Under the pieces are notes generated by a model. It was given only the letters and a program-made list of their open reading frames with translations. It was not told the DNA's origin and searched no databases. From the NCBI GenBank assembly GCA_947034885.2, contig OX344753.2, positions 5,456,001 to 5,520,000 on the forward strand: a stretch of DNA of 64,000 nucleotides. The letters are read 5' to 3'. Below, piece by piece: positions 32,269-42,822 of the stretch (its first letter is position 1; every line of letters begins with the position of its first letter). Made by a program: the position numbers and the translations under genes. This DNA is from Thuidium tamariscinum. Lineage: Eukaryota > Streptophyta > Bryopsida > Hypnales > Thuidiaceae.

Positions 32269-34202
32269 ATGACGGAAGGGAGTAGCCGAAGACTATTGAT
32301 CACTGTCCGGATGATCTATCCCGCCATACCCAGCGACTTGGAAGACAGGCGGATGCTAGAGGAAGACGTAATTGCGATAGGATGCATAGGACTGTTACGG
32401 AGGCCGTGGATTCTTAGGAACGAGGATTTGGTTTAGGAGTTAGTTGTCAGTGCTCCCAACTAGTACGAGTTGACTGTGAGAGGGCGTCCTACCATTTGGA
32501 CGAAAGATCTATGGGCGGGAGTTTACGGGTTTATCAAATCCGGAAACAATTTGGCTTCTCGCGCGGACAAGTTCACAACCGAAAAGTTCAATCGTCCGAC
32601 CAACGCCAAGGACGGATTCGCGATTAGTGATTGTAGAGAGGATAGGCATAGACGGGTGCTGGAATTTCTGATACCTATTTTGTATCCGGAAAAACCAACC
32701 CGGGTTACGGCCACGGTGGGAAACATTATCTTCGGGGCGATAGATGATCGGTTTGTGCATTAGGGGAAAGTCACTGGAGGAATAGTGTCCAAGCTGGTGG
32801 GGAATCTTGGAAAGGCAAAGACGACCCCCATCAGCCCCTTTCTTTTCCATCTCTACCATCAGCAAGAGGTACTCAGTACGGAGGAGGTCATCGAGTACAA
32901 CACTGGGGTAGCGTTATTGCAATATGGGCTCACGAGTGAGGAGGACCCGGATCCTACACAGCAGACGGATTCGGAAGAAGGGGGCCGAAACCAGAAGCGA
33001 GACCTTCCGAGCCGCGAGAGCAAAGGCGGAAGTCCACGGATCCGAAGTCACGCGAACAACCTGTTCCGGATCCGGAACTACCGATACGGAATCCAACGGC
33101 GAAGTTTTACGATGCTGACATGGACTAGATGCAGTAGGCACGAAAATACCACGACGACCTAGCACGGATAGTATTTGAAGTAGTAATACATTTGGAAGTC
33201 CGAGTAGAGGACCTAATGGCGGAAGTGAAGAAAATGCCAGCTCTGAGGGTGTTGCAGTAGAAGAACGAGCAGATCCGGAAGTTGGAGGAGGAGAGAGATG
33301 AATCCCAGTCCCGGATCAATTGGATGGATGGAAAGTTGGCGGCATCAAGGCAGAGGGAGAAGGAGGCCCTCCAGCTCGTCAAGAATCTTTTTGGGTTAGT
33401 TTCTGAACCGGCAAGTGTCATTTTCAAAGCAGCCCTGTTTGATTCCCGACTGCTGAAGGAGGGACAAGCGACCGGATCGAAGTTGGTCACAATTCTGATC
33501 GATTTCTCGGTACGAATTGAGACGGCGCTGAAGGAGATGCGCCAATTGTTGGTACCCCTCGATCCAGACCAGCTCATGGACTTCACCCAGTTTTCGGAAC
33601 TGCCATTTACAATGGGAACTCCAGTGCAGTCGGCTCGTCCCGTTCCGAATCAGCCACAACCGAAAAGACTAAGGGCCGAGCAGCTTCAACCAGCAGGACC
33701 ATCGGAAGAACAGGAACGGATCATGAGAGCTAGTCTGGAAAGTGGGAACTTGGGGAAAGAAGTTCCGGAAGTACCAAAAGTTTCCGTCCCACCCAACAGT
33801 CCGGCTGCATGGACTGGAACCTTCAGAGCACCGGGATTGCCAGTTCGGAGGGATTTGGTAGAGCGGATTGGGGTCATGACGAATCCGACTTGCGCTAATC
33901 TGGAAGCGTTCGAGTACATGTAGCAGCCATCACCAACGAAAGGGCGGGTGATTCGGAAAATGGTGATGGACCTAGAGGAGGAATCACCGGAGAAGGAAGA
34001 GGAAAATGACGTTAAAATTGTTGAGAAGTCGGAGGACGAAGACTTCAAGACGGAATCAAATATGGAAATCAAGGAGGATTCGCTTACGCCGAAAAGGAAG
34101 ATACAAACTCGAGCTGCAGTGAAGATGACGCCCACGGCGACCACCAAGGCATCCGGAAGTCATAGTGGTAGTAGTTCTAAGAGGTCCCGAAAGGTGAAAT
34201 AG
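32269..34202 (+). pseudogene. Unknown ~640-codon gene with seven internal TAG stops
   Basis: From the ATG at 32269 one frame runs to about 32970, with TAG at 32434, 32461 and 32761. After a frameshift near 32970-32985 the next frame continues to TAG 34200-34202, with TAG at 33126, 33135, 33258 and 33921. Coherent protein can be read throughout. The N-terminal globular part has RPTIWTKDLWAGVYGFIKSG, SRADKFTTEKFNRP, FHLYHQQEVLSTEEVIEYNT. A proline/arginine-rich linker, a helical segment (QIRKLEEERDESQ) and an acidic then basic tail follow. It resembles plant 'putative transposon protein' ORFs from recall only. The 53-bp array lies about 500 bp upstream. All internal stops are TAG, consistent with CAG codons lost. 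Confidence 0.65.
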
Positions 34203-35700
34203 TTCGTGTTGTGTTTTCAGTTTCCGGAATCGGGTTTCCAAGCGTAGGCCCGGGTTCCGGATTTATAGGATTAGTTGACTTCGTGTTCCGGATTTCCCGG
34301 GAGCCTTGAGATTAGCTGCCTTGATTTCCAGGCGGCCTTTTTCCTTTTTGTTTTGGGTTTTTAAGGGTGACTTGGGAGGTTGCCCTATCATTCCATCCTA
34401 GCATATTTCAAATGTTATTTTCATTCCCCTCTTAATCTGAGCCACTTGGTGGACACTCTGGCTCTGAATTCTTGTGTGTAAGATTTATTGGTGTGTTCAT
34501 TGGAGGGTTGAGGCGTGAGAGGGACGGGTGAGGAGGAATCCAGATCGTAAGCACTTGGGGTCGGGTTGGGGAATTTCTTAGTGACGAAAGTTAGGACTTG
34601 TGACTGAATGCTTGTGCATAGTGTCTTTAAAATACTGGAACGGTAATCCGGAAAAACCGAGTGGTGTGGATGCGAGTCTGGATGTTCAAGGAGGAGTCCG
34701 TGCAGAAATAAGCGACCGCCAGAGGAATGTGCCCCACTCAACAGAAGATCCACCAACTTCAAGCCTTGTCTCAGCAACCGGAAGTTAGCCCTTGATCTCC
34801 CTTGGATGTCTTGGATCTGTCATTGTAGTACGAAGGGTTGGAAGCGATCCTGAGTGACCTGCGTTCCGGATAGGCCATTCGAAAAGTTGTGAGGGTCCTG
34901 AAATCTCTCTTTTGCTGCATTTTGTTTATCTGGTGTTTTGTTTTAATTGTCTAGTAGGAATATAGAGTGCGTGAAACGTGAGTGGTGAGTCCCTGCCCCT
35001 CGGAAAGATCAGAGGCAGATCCTCTGAGGGTAAAACAGAGGTATCAAAAACCAACATTTGGAGAGGACTGAACCGGAATCCGGATTGAGATCAGATCCGG
35101 ATTGGTTTCTAGATGGCTAGTAGAATCCGGAAAAGTGAGGAAGAGAAAGAACGGAACAGTTAAGTGTGTAATTCCGGAAACCGAGGCTTGCAGTAACATA
35201 CTAGGATCCCCTGGGACGATTTTAAGATTAGAGTGTATAGTTGGGTTTTTAATGGTAAAATTACATTTTAATCTTAAAATTATAGTCGTATTTAGTTAGA
35301 AACTCTAATTTATTCATATAAGGTTTGAAATAATTAAATATCTTTTAAAATCAAAATACATACTTGTAGTTTAACAAAAAAAAATGGAAATGAATTACAA
35401 AATTAGATTTTATAATTAGAATTTTAATCCCAAAACTATCAATTCAGTTGTCTATATAAACCAAACTAATACAACCAATCCTTATATTTCTATTATCTTC
35501 CACAAGGACAATAGAAATATCAATTAATATATTAATTTTATTTCTTGAGTTTTTCCGCTTAGGAGTCCCGTTCAGGAGTCCCGCTTAAGATTCTTGTTTA
35601 AATTAAAAGTCTTGCATTAAGTATGTAGTGTGATTGTTTTGTGTGCAGAACATAAACTCTACATTCAATAAGTACCACCTATGGTTAAAAGTTTTTAAAA
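34203..35700. other. Intergenic, rich in CCGGA motifs, then AT-rich
   Basis: 34200-35110 continues the CpG-rich, (T/A)TCCGGA-rich composition of the broken gene and may be its 3' flank or the rest of the same element. From about 35210 it becomes AT-rich. No gene is seen. Confidence 0.4.
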
Positions 35701-36300
35701 TTCAATTGGAAATAGTGGAGGTAAGTTCTTTCCATATATGCTTATTTTTTTTAAAATTTTAAATATTAATCTATATTATTTCCAAACTACTGATTTTTTA
35801 TTCACATCTAAATATTTGTAGATCTTTCACTATCGCTACGTTGAGTACCATCTACTTTCAAATTTTTTTTCAATTCAATTGGAGATATTGAAGGTAAGTC
35901 TATCATACATGCTTATTTCTATTTTAAGTTTAAATATTATAGTATCTTATTTCTAGTCTACTAATCTTTCATTCACATCTAAATATTGGTAGATTTTTTA
36001 GTGTCATTGCGTGGAGCACCATCTACTTTCAAAGCTTTTCTTGAGCAATTCAATTGGAGATATTAGAGGTAAGTTTATCATATAAGCTTATTTCTATTTT
36101 TATATTTAAATAGTATTATCTATTATTTCTAATCTACTAATAATTTTTTCACATCTAAATATTTGTAGATTTTTTCAATGTTGCAACATGGAGCACCATC
36201 TGCTTTCAAAGCTTTTCTCAATTCTATTGAGGACATTGGAGGTAAGTTTACAATGTATACTTATTTTTATTTTTAACTTTAAATATTGTTATTTTTTATT
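35650..36300 (+). repeat. Four ~174-bp tandem units, each looking like an exon plus intron
   Basis: GTAAGT donor-like sites at about 35720, 35893, 36069 and 36241 are 172-176 bp apart. Each follows an ~70-bp block (ACCATCTACTTTCAAA, then CAATTCAATTGGAGATATTG) preceded by TAAATATTTGTAG, a good acceptor. The ~105-bp AT-rich remainder looks like an intron. No long open frame joins the blocks, so coding is not shown. Confidence 0.65.
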
Positions 36301-36436
36301 ATAGATGCTTTATTTGAAAATTATAGTTTTTTTTATTATTTGATAATTGAAGTTGAATAGTTTTCTTAGTTTTATAATTGACTAATGCATATAAGTAACA
36401 AATGTATTAATCTATTTACTAACATATGTTATCCCT

Positions 36437-36656
36437 TGAGAGTCACACACTTAAGAGTCACACGATTAAGAGTTGCACGCTTAAGAGTCCTACACTTAAG
36501 AGTCGCACGATTAAGAGTCCTACAATTAAGAGTCGCACGATTATGAGTTGCACTTAAGAGTCGCACGATTAAGAATCACACGCTTAAGAGTCCCGCACGA
36601 TTAAGAATCTTGCGCTTAATTTGTCGCACGCTTAAGAATCCACAATCTTAAGAGTC
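36437..36656. repeat. 15-bp minisatellite
   Basis: About 14 imperfect copies of AAGAGTCGCACGATT, with variants AAGAGTCCTACACTT and AAGAATCACACGCTT. Related text (AGGAGTCCCGCTTAAGATTC) appears at 35570-35595, before the exon-like repeat, so the two arrays may have been one locus. Confidence 0.8.
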
Positions 36657-36693
36657 CAAATTAGGTTTGTGTTTTGTTTGTTTTGTGTGCAGA

Positions 36694-36752
36694 ACATTAA
36701 CTCTGTAGTGGGCAGTGCATTCATATGCAACAGGGGTTCAATTCCCCAGTGA
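36694..36752 (+). repeat. tRNA-like (SINE head) remnant
   Basis: GGGGTTCAATTCCCC matches a pol III B box with its stem. It follows TGTAGTGGGCAGTGC, an A-box-like segment, about 35 bp earlier. There is no full cloverleaf, so a tRNA-derived SINE head or tRNA fragment is more likely than a functional tRNA. Confidence 0.4.
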
Positions 36753-37462
36753 ATGATTCATCAAAAAACCACAATAGTCTTTTATACATTAAAAAATGTA
36801 AAAAAATGAAATTAGTGGATGAAAAAACAAACATACAAAAAAAAGGCTTTCAAAAATAAATATGAAGTCTAAAATATGATCTTATTTTAGTTTTAAAATA
36901 TCTGCTAATAAGAAGTTGATTGATTGGATGAGAAAAATAATGAAGAGAGGAGGGTGTTTCTGCATGGAATTATTGGATGAAAAAACAAACATTCAAAAAA
37001 ATAAAAATAAAACTTGTCTTTCAACCAATAAGACTTTTGATAAATCAAGAAAATATGTTTATCATATTTCCTTTTCTATATCTGCAATTCTGCATATTTT
37101 AACTCGATGTATGCACTAGGCTGATTATGTTCCATGTTTGTGGAATGAACTGCTTCAAAAACCAGTTACCAGATTGTAGATTGGTAAAGAGTGGGAGCTA
37201 CAGAGCTTCAAAATTCTATTGATTATGACACCAAATTGATCTGGTAATATTTAGACTTAGTAAATATGCATTGTTGGGGATTATTGTGCATGGTAGTTCC
37301 AAGGGCATACACATTCACAACAACACCTTTATATCCTAGTCAATCAAAAGGGGGTAAAGAAGTCTGTTGCTTGATTTTTGTTTCATACTTTCTTTTTGTT
37401 AGTGACTATATATAGTGGTATTTGAATCTTTCAAAATTCAACCTAGATACCAATCAGTTATC
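36753..37462. other. AT-rich intergenic DNA
   Basis: No gene is seen. Partial duplication of GGATGAAAAAACAAACAT(A/T)CAAAAAAA occurs at 36811 and 36975. Possible SINE body and tail. Confidence 0.35.
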
Positions 37463-39152
37463 TCCCTTCATTGCTTCAAATTACTTCAGCTCTACCTTAA
37501 AAAACACATCAATTGGGGTGGCTCTATTTATATGATTATTCAGTTGAATCTCCCTTTTAAATACTTATATAAATGATATATGCCCTTCAATGAAGGTGTT
37601 CAAAGGGATCTAGGGAATAATTTAACGGATGAAGAATATTTTTCATAAAACTCGGTACTTTGACCTTTTAAAGCTTAGATTGAAGACAATGTTTTGACAT
37701 GTTATAATACAAGAAATCTACATTTTAGATTCCGTGATTCATATGTTCATCATATCTCAACTTTTTGTTTAATCATATTTTAAATAAGTTTGTAGATATT
37801 ATTGTGTGCAATCTGTCAATGGATGGGGTTAACCCCTAAACCCCTAACATCGTTTTCACCAAAAAAAAATGCTCCAAAACTGCCATTTCTAATACAAGAG
37901 CAATTTTTTTTAAAACACATTTTTGACTCATGTAACCATAGGATCTTGTAGTAAGGTGGTTTGTAAACATGTGGAAAAAATTTCAGAAATTTCCACCGTG
38001 TAGATTGCAAGATATAAGCATTTGAATTGACAAAAACTGTTTTTTTATCCCTGCGAAAATCCAGGCAGCTGCACTTCACAAGGTCACATTTGTGTGAAAA
38101 AAAATTCAAAATGGTGGTTACTCTTTGAATTCATACTTCAATGCAAGTTGGCTACATTCTCAAAAAATTTCAAACCATTTGGAATTGTACAATATATAGG
38201 AAAAAATAAGTAAGTAGAAAGAAGTAAAAAATGAGCCAAAATACTAAATTGTGAACATTTTATTCATGGAATTGAAAATTTTCAATCCCAATGGTTAAAA
38301 TGTTGAAATAAACAATCTACACCTTTTGCTTTGATTTTTTTCCAAAAATATGAAAAATTGAATTAAATGAAGAATTTCAAACTTTTTTTGTACTGTGGAG
38401 ATTCTGTAACTGGCCGCAAACTACCCCAAACTCAAAATCTTCATAACTTTTGACTCATTGATCGGAATGGATTGATTCAAAGCTTCCCATGTCTGTATAA
38501 ACCTAAAGAATAAATTTGAAATTTTACTTTTCAAAAAAAAGTTTTTTTGAAATTTTTTTTTCAGCTGCCCGGGCTGCCCGTCGAGCAAACAAAGTGACAT
38601 ATCATGCCATAACTTTTTATCCACAAAGTCAAAAGTTATGAAAATTGTTGGGCCTTAAAGCTACTCCTTGGACACACATTGTATTAAAATTTCAAAGAAA
38701 AAAAATAAAAACTCCATCCATAGTGAGCTGCCCAAAAAATCTATAATATCAAAAAACGTTGTTTAGGGGTTTAGGGGTTAATGCTAATTTCAATTTGATG
38801 AAGTACATGTAAATTAATAATGGACTTAATGTATGTTGTTGGCATTTTCTTATTTTGTATTTTATCCTATGAGTGGAACAATTCTTTCATAATTTTTTGA
38901 ATTCTTGCATTTCATGCCTACTTATTGAAATTGAACATAGAATATGAATATATAAAATTCAATTATATTCAAAACATGGCAATTCTAACTAATTAACTGG
39001 CCGACTAACTAAGTAATTAATAAGAAAGGAGACAAATTTCAACTATGAAGTTTTTTGTCATATATTTGAATAGAATCAATCAACACAAAATTGAAGTAAA
39101 TGAACTTCAAAAAGATACTCTGATTTTTTGGGTAATTAATATAAACTAGTAT
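37463..39152. repeat. Segmental duplication, copy A (carries a MITE)
   Basis: Matches 39553-40453 in the same orientation from TTCATTGCTT..TTACTTC to GAGTAATTAATATAAA, with moderate divergence. It is interrupted by the MITE at 37833-38777. Confidence 0.8.
37833..38777 (+). mobile_element. TTAA-flanked MITE, copy 3 (945 bp), with empty-site proof
   Basis: TTAA at 37829-37832 and 38778-38781 flank ends CCCCTAAACCCCTAAC and TTTAGGGGTTTAGGGG; the inverted match is about 26 bp. The duplicated segment at 39553-40453 lacks the element and reads GGATGGGGTTAATGCTAATT with a single TTAA, so this is a true insertion with TTAA target duplication. TTAA targets are typical of piggyBac-type elements; no transposase is present here. 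The ends resemble the plant telomere unit (CCCTAAA) with one extra C. Confidence 0.88.
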
Positions 39153-39181
39153 ACCAAATTTTATGTGAGTAAATTTCTCTC

Positions 39182-39286
39182 AGTGAAGAAACTTGTAAGG
39201 AATGCTTTTATCATAACAACGGAAACTTGATTCAGTGAAGAAACTTGTAAGGAATGCCTTGATCACAACAACGGAAACTTGATAGT
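39182..39286. repeat. 52-bp tandem duplication
   Basis: CAGTGAAGAAACTTGTAAGG at 39182 and again at 39234, each continuing to AACAACGGAAACTTGAT with few differences. Confidence 0.8.
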
Positions 39287-39552
39287 TGTTTTTAAGCCAC
39301 AATAGAAAATTTTTAATTCAATATGTAATGGCAACGATTTTACTAATTGGAATTAAACTTTGTTAGTAATTTATATGAGTGTTCAACTTTGTGGTTGATC
39401 ACATATAGAAATTAGATTTTTTGCTCAATGTAAAAGGACAAGTTTAGTATTACTTTTGAATACTTCATTATTTATCAATTAAAGGTGTTCAGTTTTGCTT
39501 TGAAAAGGATGAGAATAAAGAAACAATATTTTCATTGCTTACTAATAAATTA

Positions 39553-40453
39553 TCCCCCTTCATTGCTTTATTACTTCGGCTTTGCCTTAAAAAGGGGGGT
39601 AACCGGGGCGGCTCCATTTTCATTGTTATTCAGTTGAATCTCCCTTTTAAATACCTATGGAAATGATATATGCCTTTTGATAAAGGTGTTCAAAGGGGGC
39701 TATGGAATGTTGTAATGGACGAAAAATATTTTTGTGAATAGAATACGATAATCTTTACTTAATCATTTTAAATAAACATTTAGTTTTTAAAAAAAAGAAA
39801 TATAGATGCCATTGCAGCATCAAATTTGGTGAGATGAAATCCAAATTAATTACTACTTTTTTAAAATGTTTTGAATATTAAAATTAATATGTTGATGAAG
39901 TTTTTGATAAAACTCAGTACTTTGATCTTTTAAGCTTAAAAGACAATGTTTTGACATGTATTAATTCAAGAAATCTACATTTTGGATTCCATAATTCATA
40001 TTTTCATCTAATCTCAACTTTATTTTGAATTATATTTTAATATGTTTGTGGCTATTTATTGTGTGCAATCCGTCAATGGATGGGGTTAATGCTAATTTCA
40101 ATTTGGTGAAGTACATATAAATTAATAATGGATTTAATGTATGTTGTTGGCATTTTCTCATTTTGTATTTTATCCTATGAATGGGACAATTCTTTAATAA
40201 TTTTTTGAATCTTGCATTTCATGCCTACTCATTGGAAATGAACAGAAAACATGATTATTTAAAATTCAATTATATTCAAAACATGGAAATTCTAACTAAT
40301 TAACTAGCCGACTAACTAACTAATTAATAATAAAGGAGACAAATTACAACTATGAAGTTTTTTGTCAAATATTTAAATAGAAACTAAGCAAAATTGAAGT
40401 AAATGAACTTCAAAAAGATACTCTAATTTTTTGAGTAATTAATATAAATTGGT
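39553..40453. repeat. Segmental duplication, copy B (empty MITE site)
   Basis: Uninterrupted partner of copy A at the MITE site. It contains about 170 bp (39738-39905) not seen in copy A. Confidence 0.8.
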
Positions 40454-41560
40454 ACGAGCAATTATAATATATCTACAAGCTATGACAACATACCTAGTTT
40501 ATATTTTTTGGAAAGTTATAAAGAATTTGAATGCCATCTTATAAAGCTGTATATCATACATTATCAAATATGTATGAGTATATAAAATACTCAGTAGCTC
40601 TCCAAAAACAAGTTTATCAAAATCCCCCCCCAAAAAATCCCCCAAAAAATAAAAGTCCTTTTCAATATGAAAATCTTGATACAAATAATTTTAACATGCC
40701 ATGGATTGAAATATTGTCCAAAACACAAATGTAAGTACAGTAATTCCAAATATTTATTTTAATTGCAAAACTACAATTTTAAAAAATTGGAATAATTTTT
40801 TATATTTTCTTGAATGTATTTGTGGGTTTGGCTAAATGTATCTTTGAGCATAATATGATTTTTAAATGGTTTCAAAGTGGTTAATTTACAGAAGATCAAA
40901 GGCATTATGATATAAATAATGGAGTTGTTGGTTCCAAAGTAGTGTTTTTCACCATGCATTTACAAACTTACAATTCAACTCATTGCTCTCACCTTCAAAA
41001 CCTCTAATTTTTTGGATGACTCCATTCTAAAAATCTATATAAAAATATACAATGTAGATACTAAATGAAGAGTTTTAAACCCAAAAAAACTTCTTTCATA
41101 CATCTTATATTGTTGTCTCTTTGGAAAAACAAGATCCAACCACAATTTGTTCAAAGACAAAATGGGTGAAATTAATGCGCTTGGTCTATGTTCTATAGAC
41201 ATAGATACAAGATATTCGAGAAAGAAACACTTAACTCACCAATTTCTTCTATAAGGCCTTTAGGTCTTTTTTTTTTGGCAAGTAAAGATTGTAGTTAGGT
41301 GGAAACATAGTAAGGTGGAATAAATTTGTGAAACTTGTTGAAAATGATAATTTCTCTTGAAATACCATATGTCTTACAGAACATGTGTGAACAACCTAGG
41401 CCTTTTAGTACCAAGTTTTGGACATGGAAAATGCAAATATTAAAATTAAAGGAGTCCCGAATGTGTGGAATAGTCCCAAGTAAACGAATATGAGGTTCTA
41501 TGGAATGCAAAGAAAGATATTTTGTTATGGCATAACTACTAGTTATTGGAATGCATAAGA
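40454..41560. other. AT-rich intergenic DNA
   Basis: No gene, RNA or repeat boundary that I can support. Confidence 0.4.
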
Positions 41561-41639
41561 GACTCTGGATGACGGCTAGGATTGAATTGGAGCAAATCGG
41601 ACGGCGCTGATCTGAATCTGACGGCCTGGATTAATTGGA

Positions 41640-41904
41640 TCTTGATCTTGCGCTAGGCACTCGTTTAGGGTTTGGGGAATGGACCATTTTGCATCTCTCT
41701 CTCTCTTCTCCCTCCCTCTCTCTTTCCCCCCTCATAGCTATCTTTACTCAACCAAATCCTCGTTGTCTTAGCTGGTCAAGATCGTCTCACTTCAGCTTGC
41801 TTTGTAAGATCACATAACAATTGCTTACTTTTTGCTTTTCAGCAATAGTAAAATTTTCTGAAATTTTTATTCTCGCACTATGCCTTACTCTTCAAGTTCC
41901 AGTG
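41640..41904 (+). other. Leader-like sequence split by the LTR element
   Basis: A CT-rich tract (41693-41730), a possible donor (TTTGTAAGATC, 41800) and acceptor (GCTTTTCAG, 41842), and an ATG at 41880 lie just before the retrotransposon's target site. On the far side (48095 on) the DNA resumes toward the DDE transposase gene. This could be the 5' part of that gene's transcript, cut by the insertion. No direct proof. Confidence 0.3.
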
Positions 41905-42515
41905 TGTCAGGACTCGGCAGCAAACCTGCAAGTTTGTCGATGCTCCACAATTGCTACTTGCCTGAACTCCCAGTCATTCTGCCAGGACTCTTAGTCCGTT
42001 GCCAGAACTCTCAATCGCTCCCCCGACCAGCGCTCCTCCGATCTTCGAGCCTGATCTTTAAGCCGGCTCTTCTCCCACCTCCGACCTGGCGCTCCTCTCG
42101 CTCTCGCACTGGCGCTCCGGTGGTCCTCCCGAGGCACCCTCCTGCGGCCCTCCGGCGCGGCGCTCCTGGAGACCCGTCTCCACCTCCCAACCCGGTCACT
42201 CCCTCCTACACCGAATCTCGCTGGAGCAGCACCGCCTCCCTAGCTCGCTCCACAGCCTCGTCCCTGCCATCAGCCTTAATTACCACATCAGAATTCCCTC
42301 GCCCTCTTTGCTCCTTCACACATCTCGACACTGAATCATGGACTGGAATCAGAGAATTCACAATTAGGAGTTCGTGTTGAAAATATGTCACGTGAGGGAC
42401 AAGCCCCCCTCACTAGACTTTATCTCCACTCTCTATAACTGATTTCCAAGTGCCTGTAACTGCTTTGTCCAGTGAAGTCCCAATCTCGTCCAGATGAGAT
42501 GACATAGTCATAACA
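41905..42515 (-). repeat. 3' LTR of the chromovirus
   Basis: On the plus strand it starts TGTCAGGACTCGGCAGC and ends ATAGTCATAACA. The 611 bp match 47484-48094. The GC-rich middle shows many C/T and G/A differences from its partner. Confidence 0.92.
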
Positions 42516-42798
42516 TTACCCCCCCCTTTTAAGGAGTGGATCTCATGTAAGCTGTCATTGTTTTGTCGTGGTACAAGCGGGTGCAATAGGTGGAAATCTT
42601 GAATCGAGTCAGGGGCATTGCGTAAATTTTCTAAAGGTTCCCACGAGTTTTCCTCGGGCCCATATCCTTTCCATGCCACTAGATATTGTAGTTTTTTCCA
42701 ACGTCCACTTAGTCGGGAATCAAGAATTTCATGCACTTCCCACTCTAGATCGCCTTCGGGAGATAAAACTGGTGGTGGATTTTTTTTCTTGCGTCCTA
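42413..42798 (-). pseudogene. Chromodomain at the pol C-terminus
   Basis: The frame contains HEILDSRL, then YLVAWKGYGPEENSWEPLEN, the classic chromodomain core with aromatic-cage-type residues, and runs on into the 3' LTR. It is out of frame with the integrase because of a short duplication (TTCCATAG, 8 bp) near 42840-42855. In chromoviruses this domain guides integration to chromatin with particular histone marks. Confidence 0.88.
42518..42532 (-). other. Polypurine tract
   Basis: On the minus strand AAAAGGGGGGGGTAA lies directly before the 3' LTR, the expected place for the plus-strand DNA primer of an LTR element. Confidence 0.75.
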
Positions 42799-42822
42799 GA
42801 ATTGTATCTTGTCTATATTTTT

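Noticed and set aside
32269-34202. Reassignment of TAG to glutamine
   Set aside because: Other loci here also carry TGA stops, and plant nuclear genes use TAG as a stop; methylation-driven CAG loss explains the pattern without recoding.
36437-36656. CRISPR-like array
   Set aside because: Units of 15 bp are contiguous without unique spacers; it is a minisatellite in a plant genome.
36694-36752. Functional tRNA gene
   Set aside because: Only the T-arm and a weak A box are recognisable; acceptor and anticodon stems do not pair.
37833-37848. Interstitial telomere tract
   Set aside because: CCCCTAAACCCCTAA is only two units, has an extra C, and is the defined end of a MITE with a TTAA duplication.
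41880-42380. 166-codon ORF from 41880 and a similar ORF at 47453-47668
   Set aside because: Both lie in the GC-rich part of the two LTRs; Ser/Pro-rich by-product of LTR sequence.
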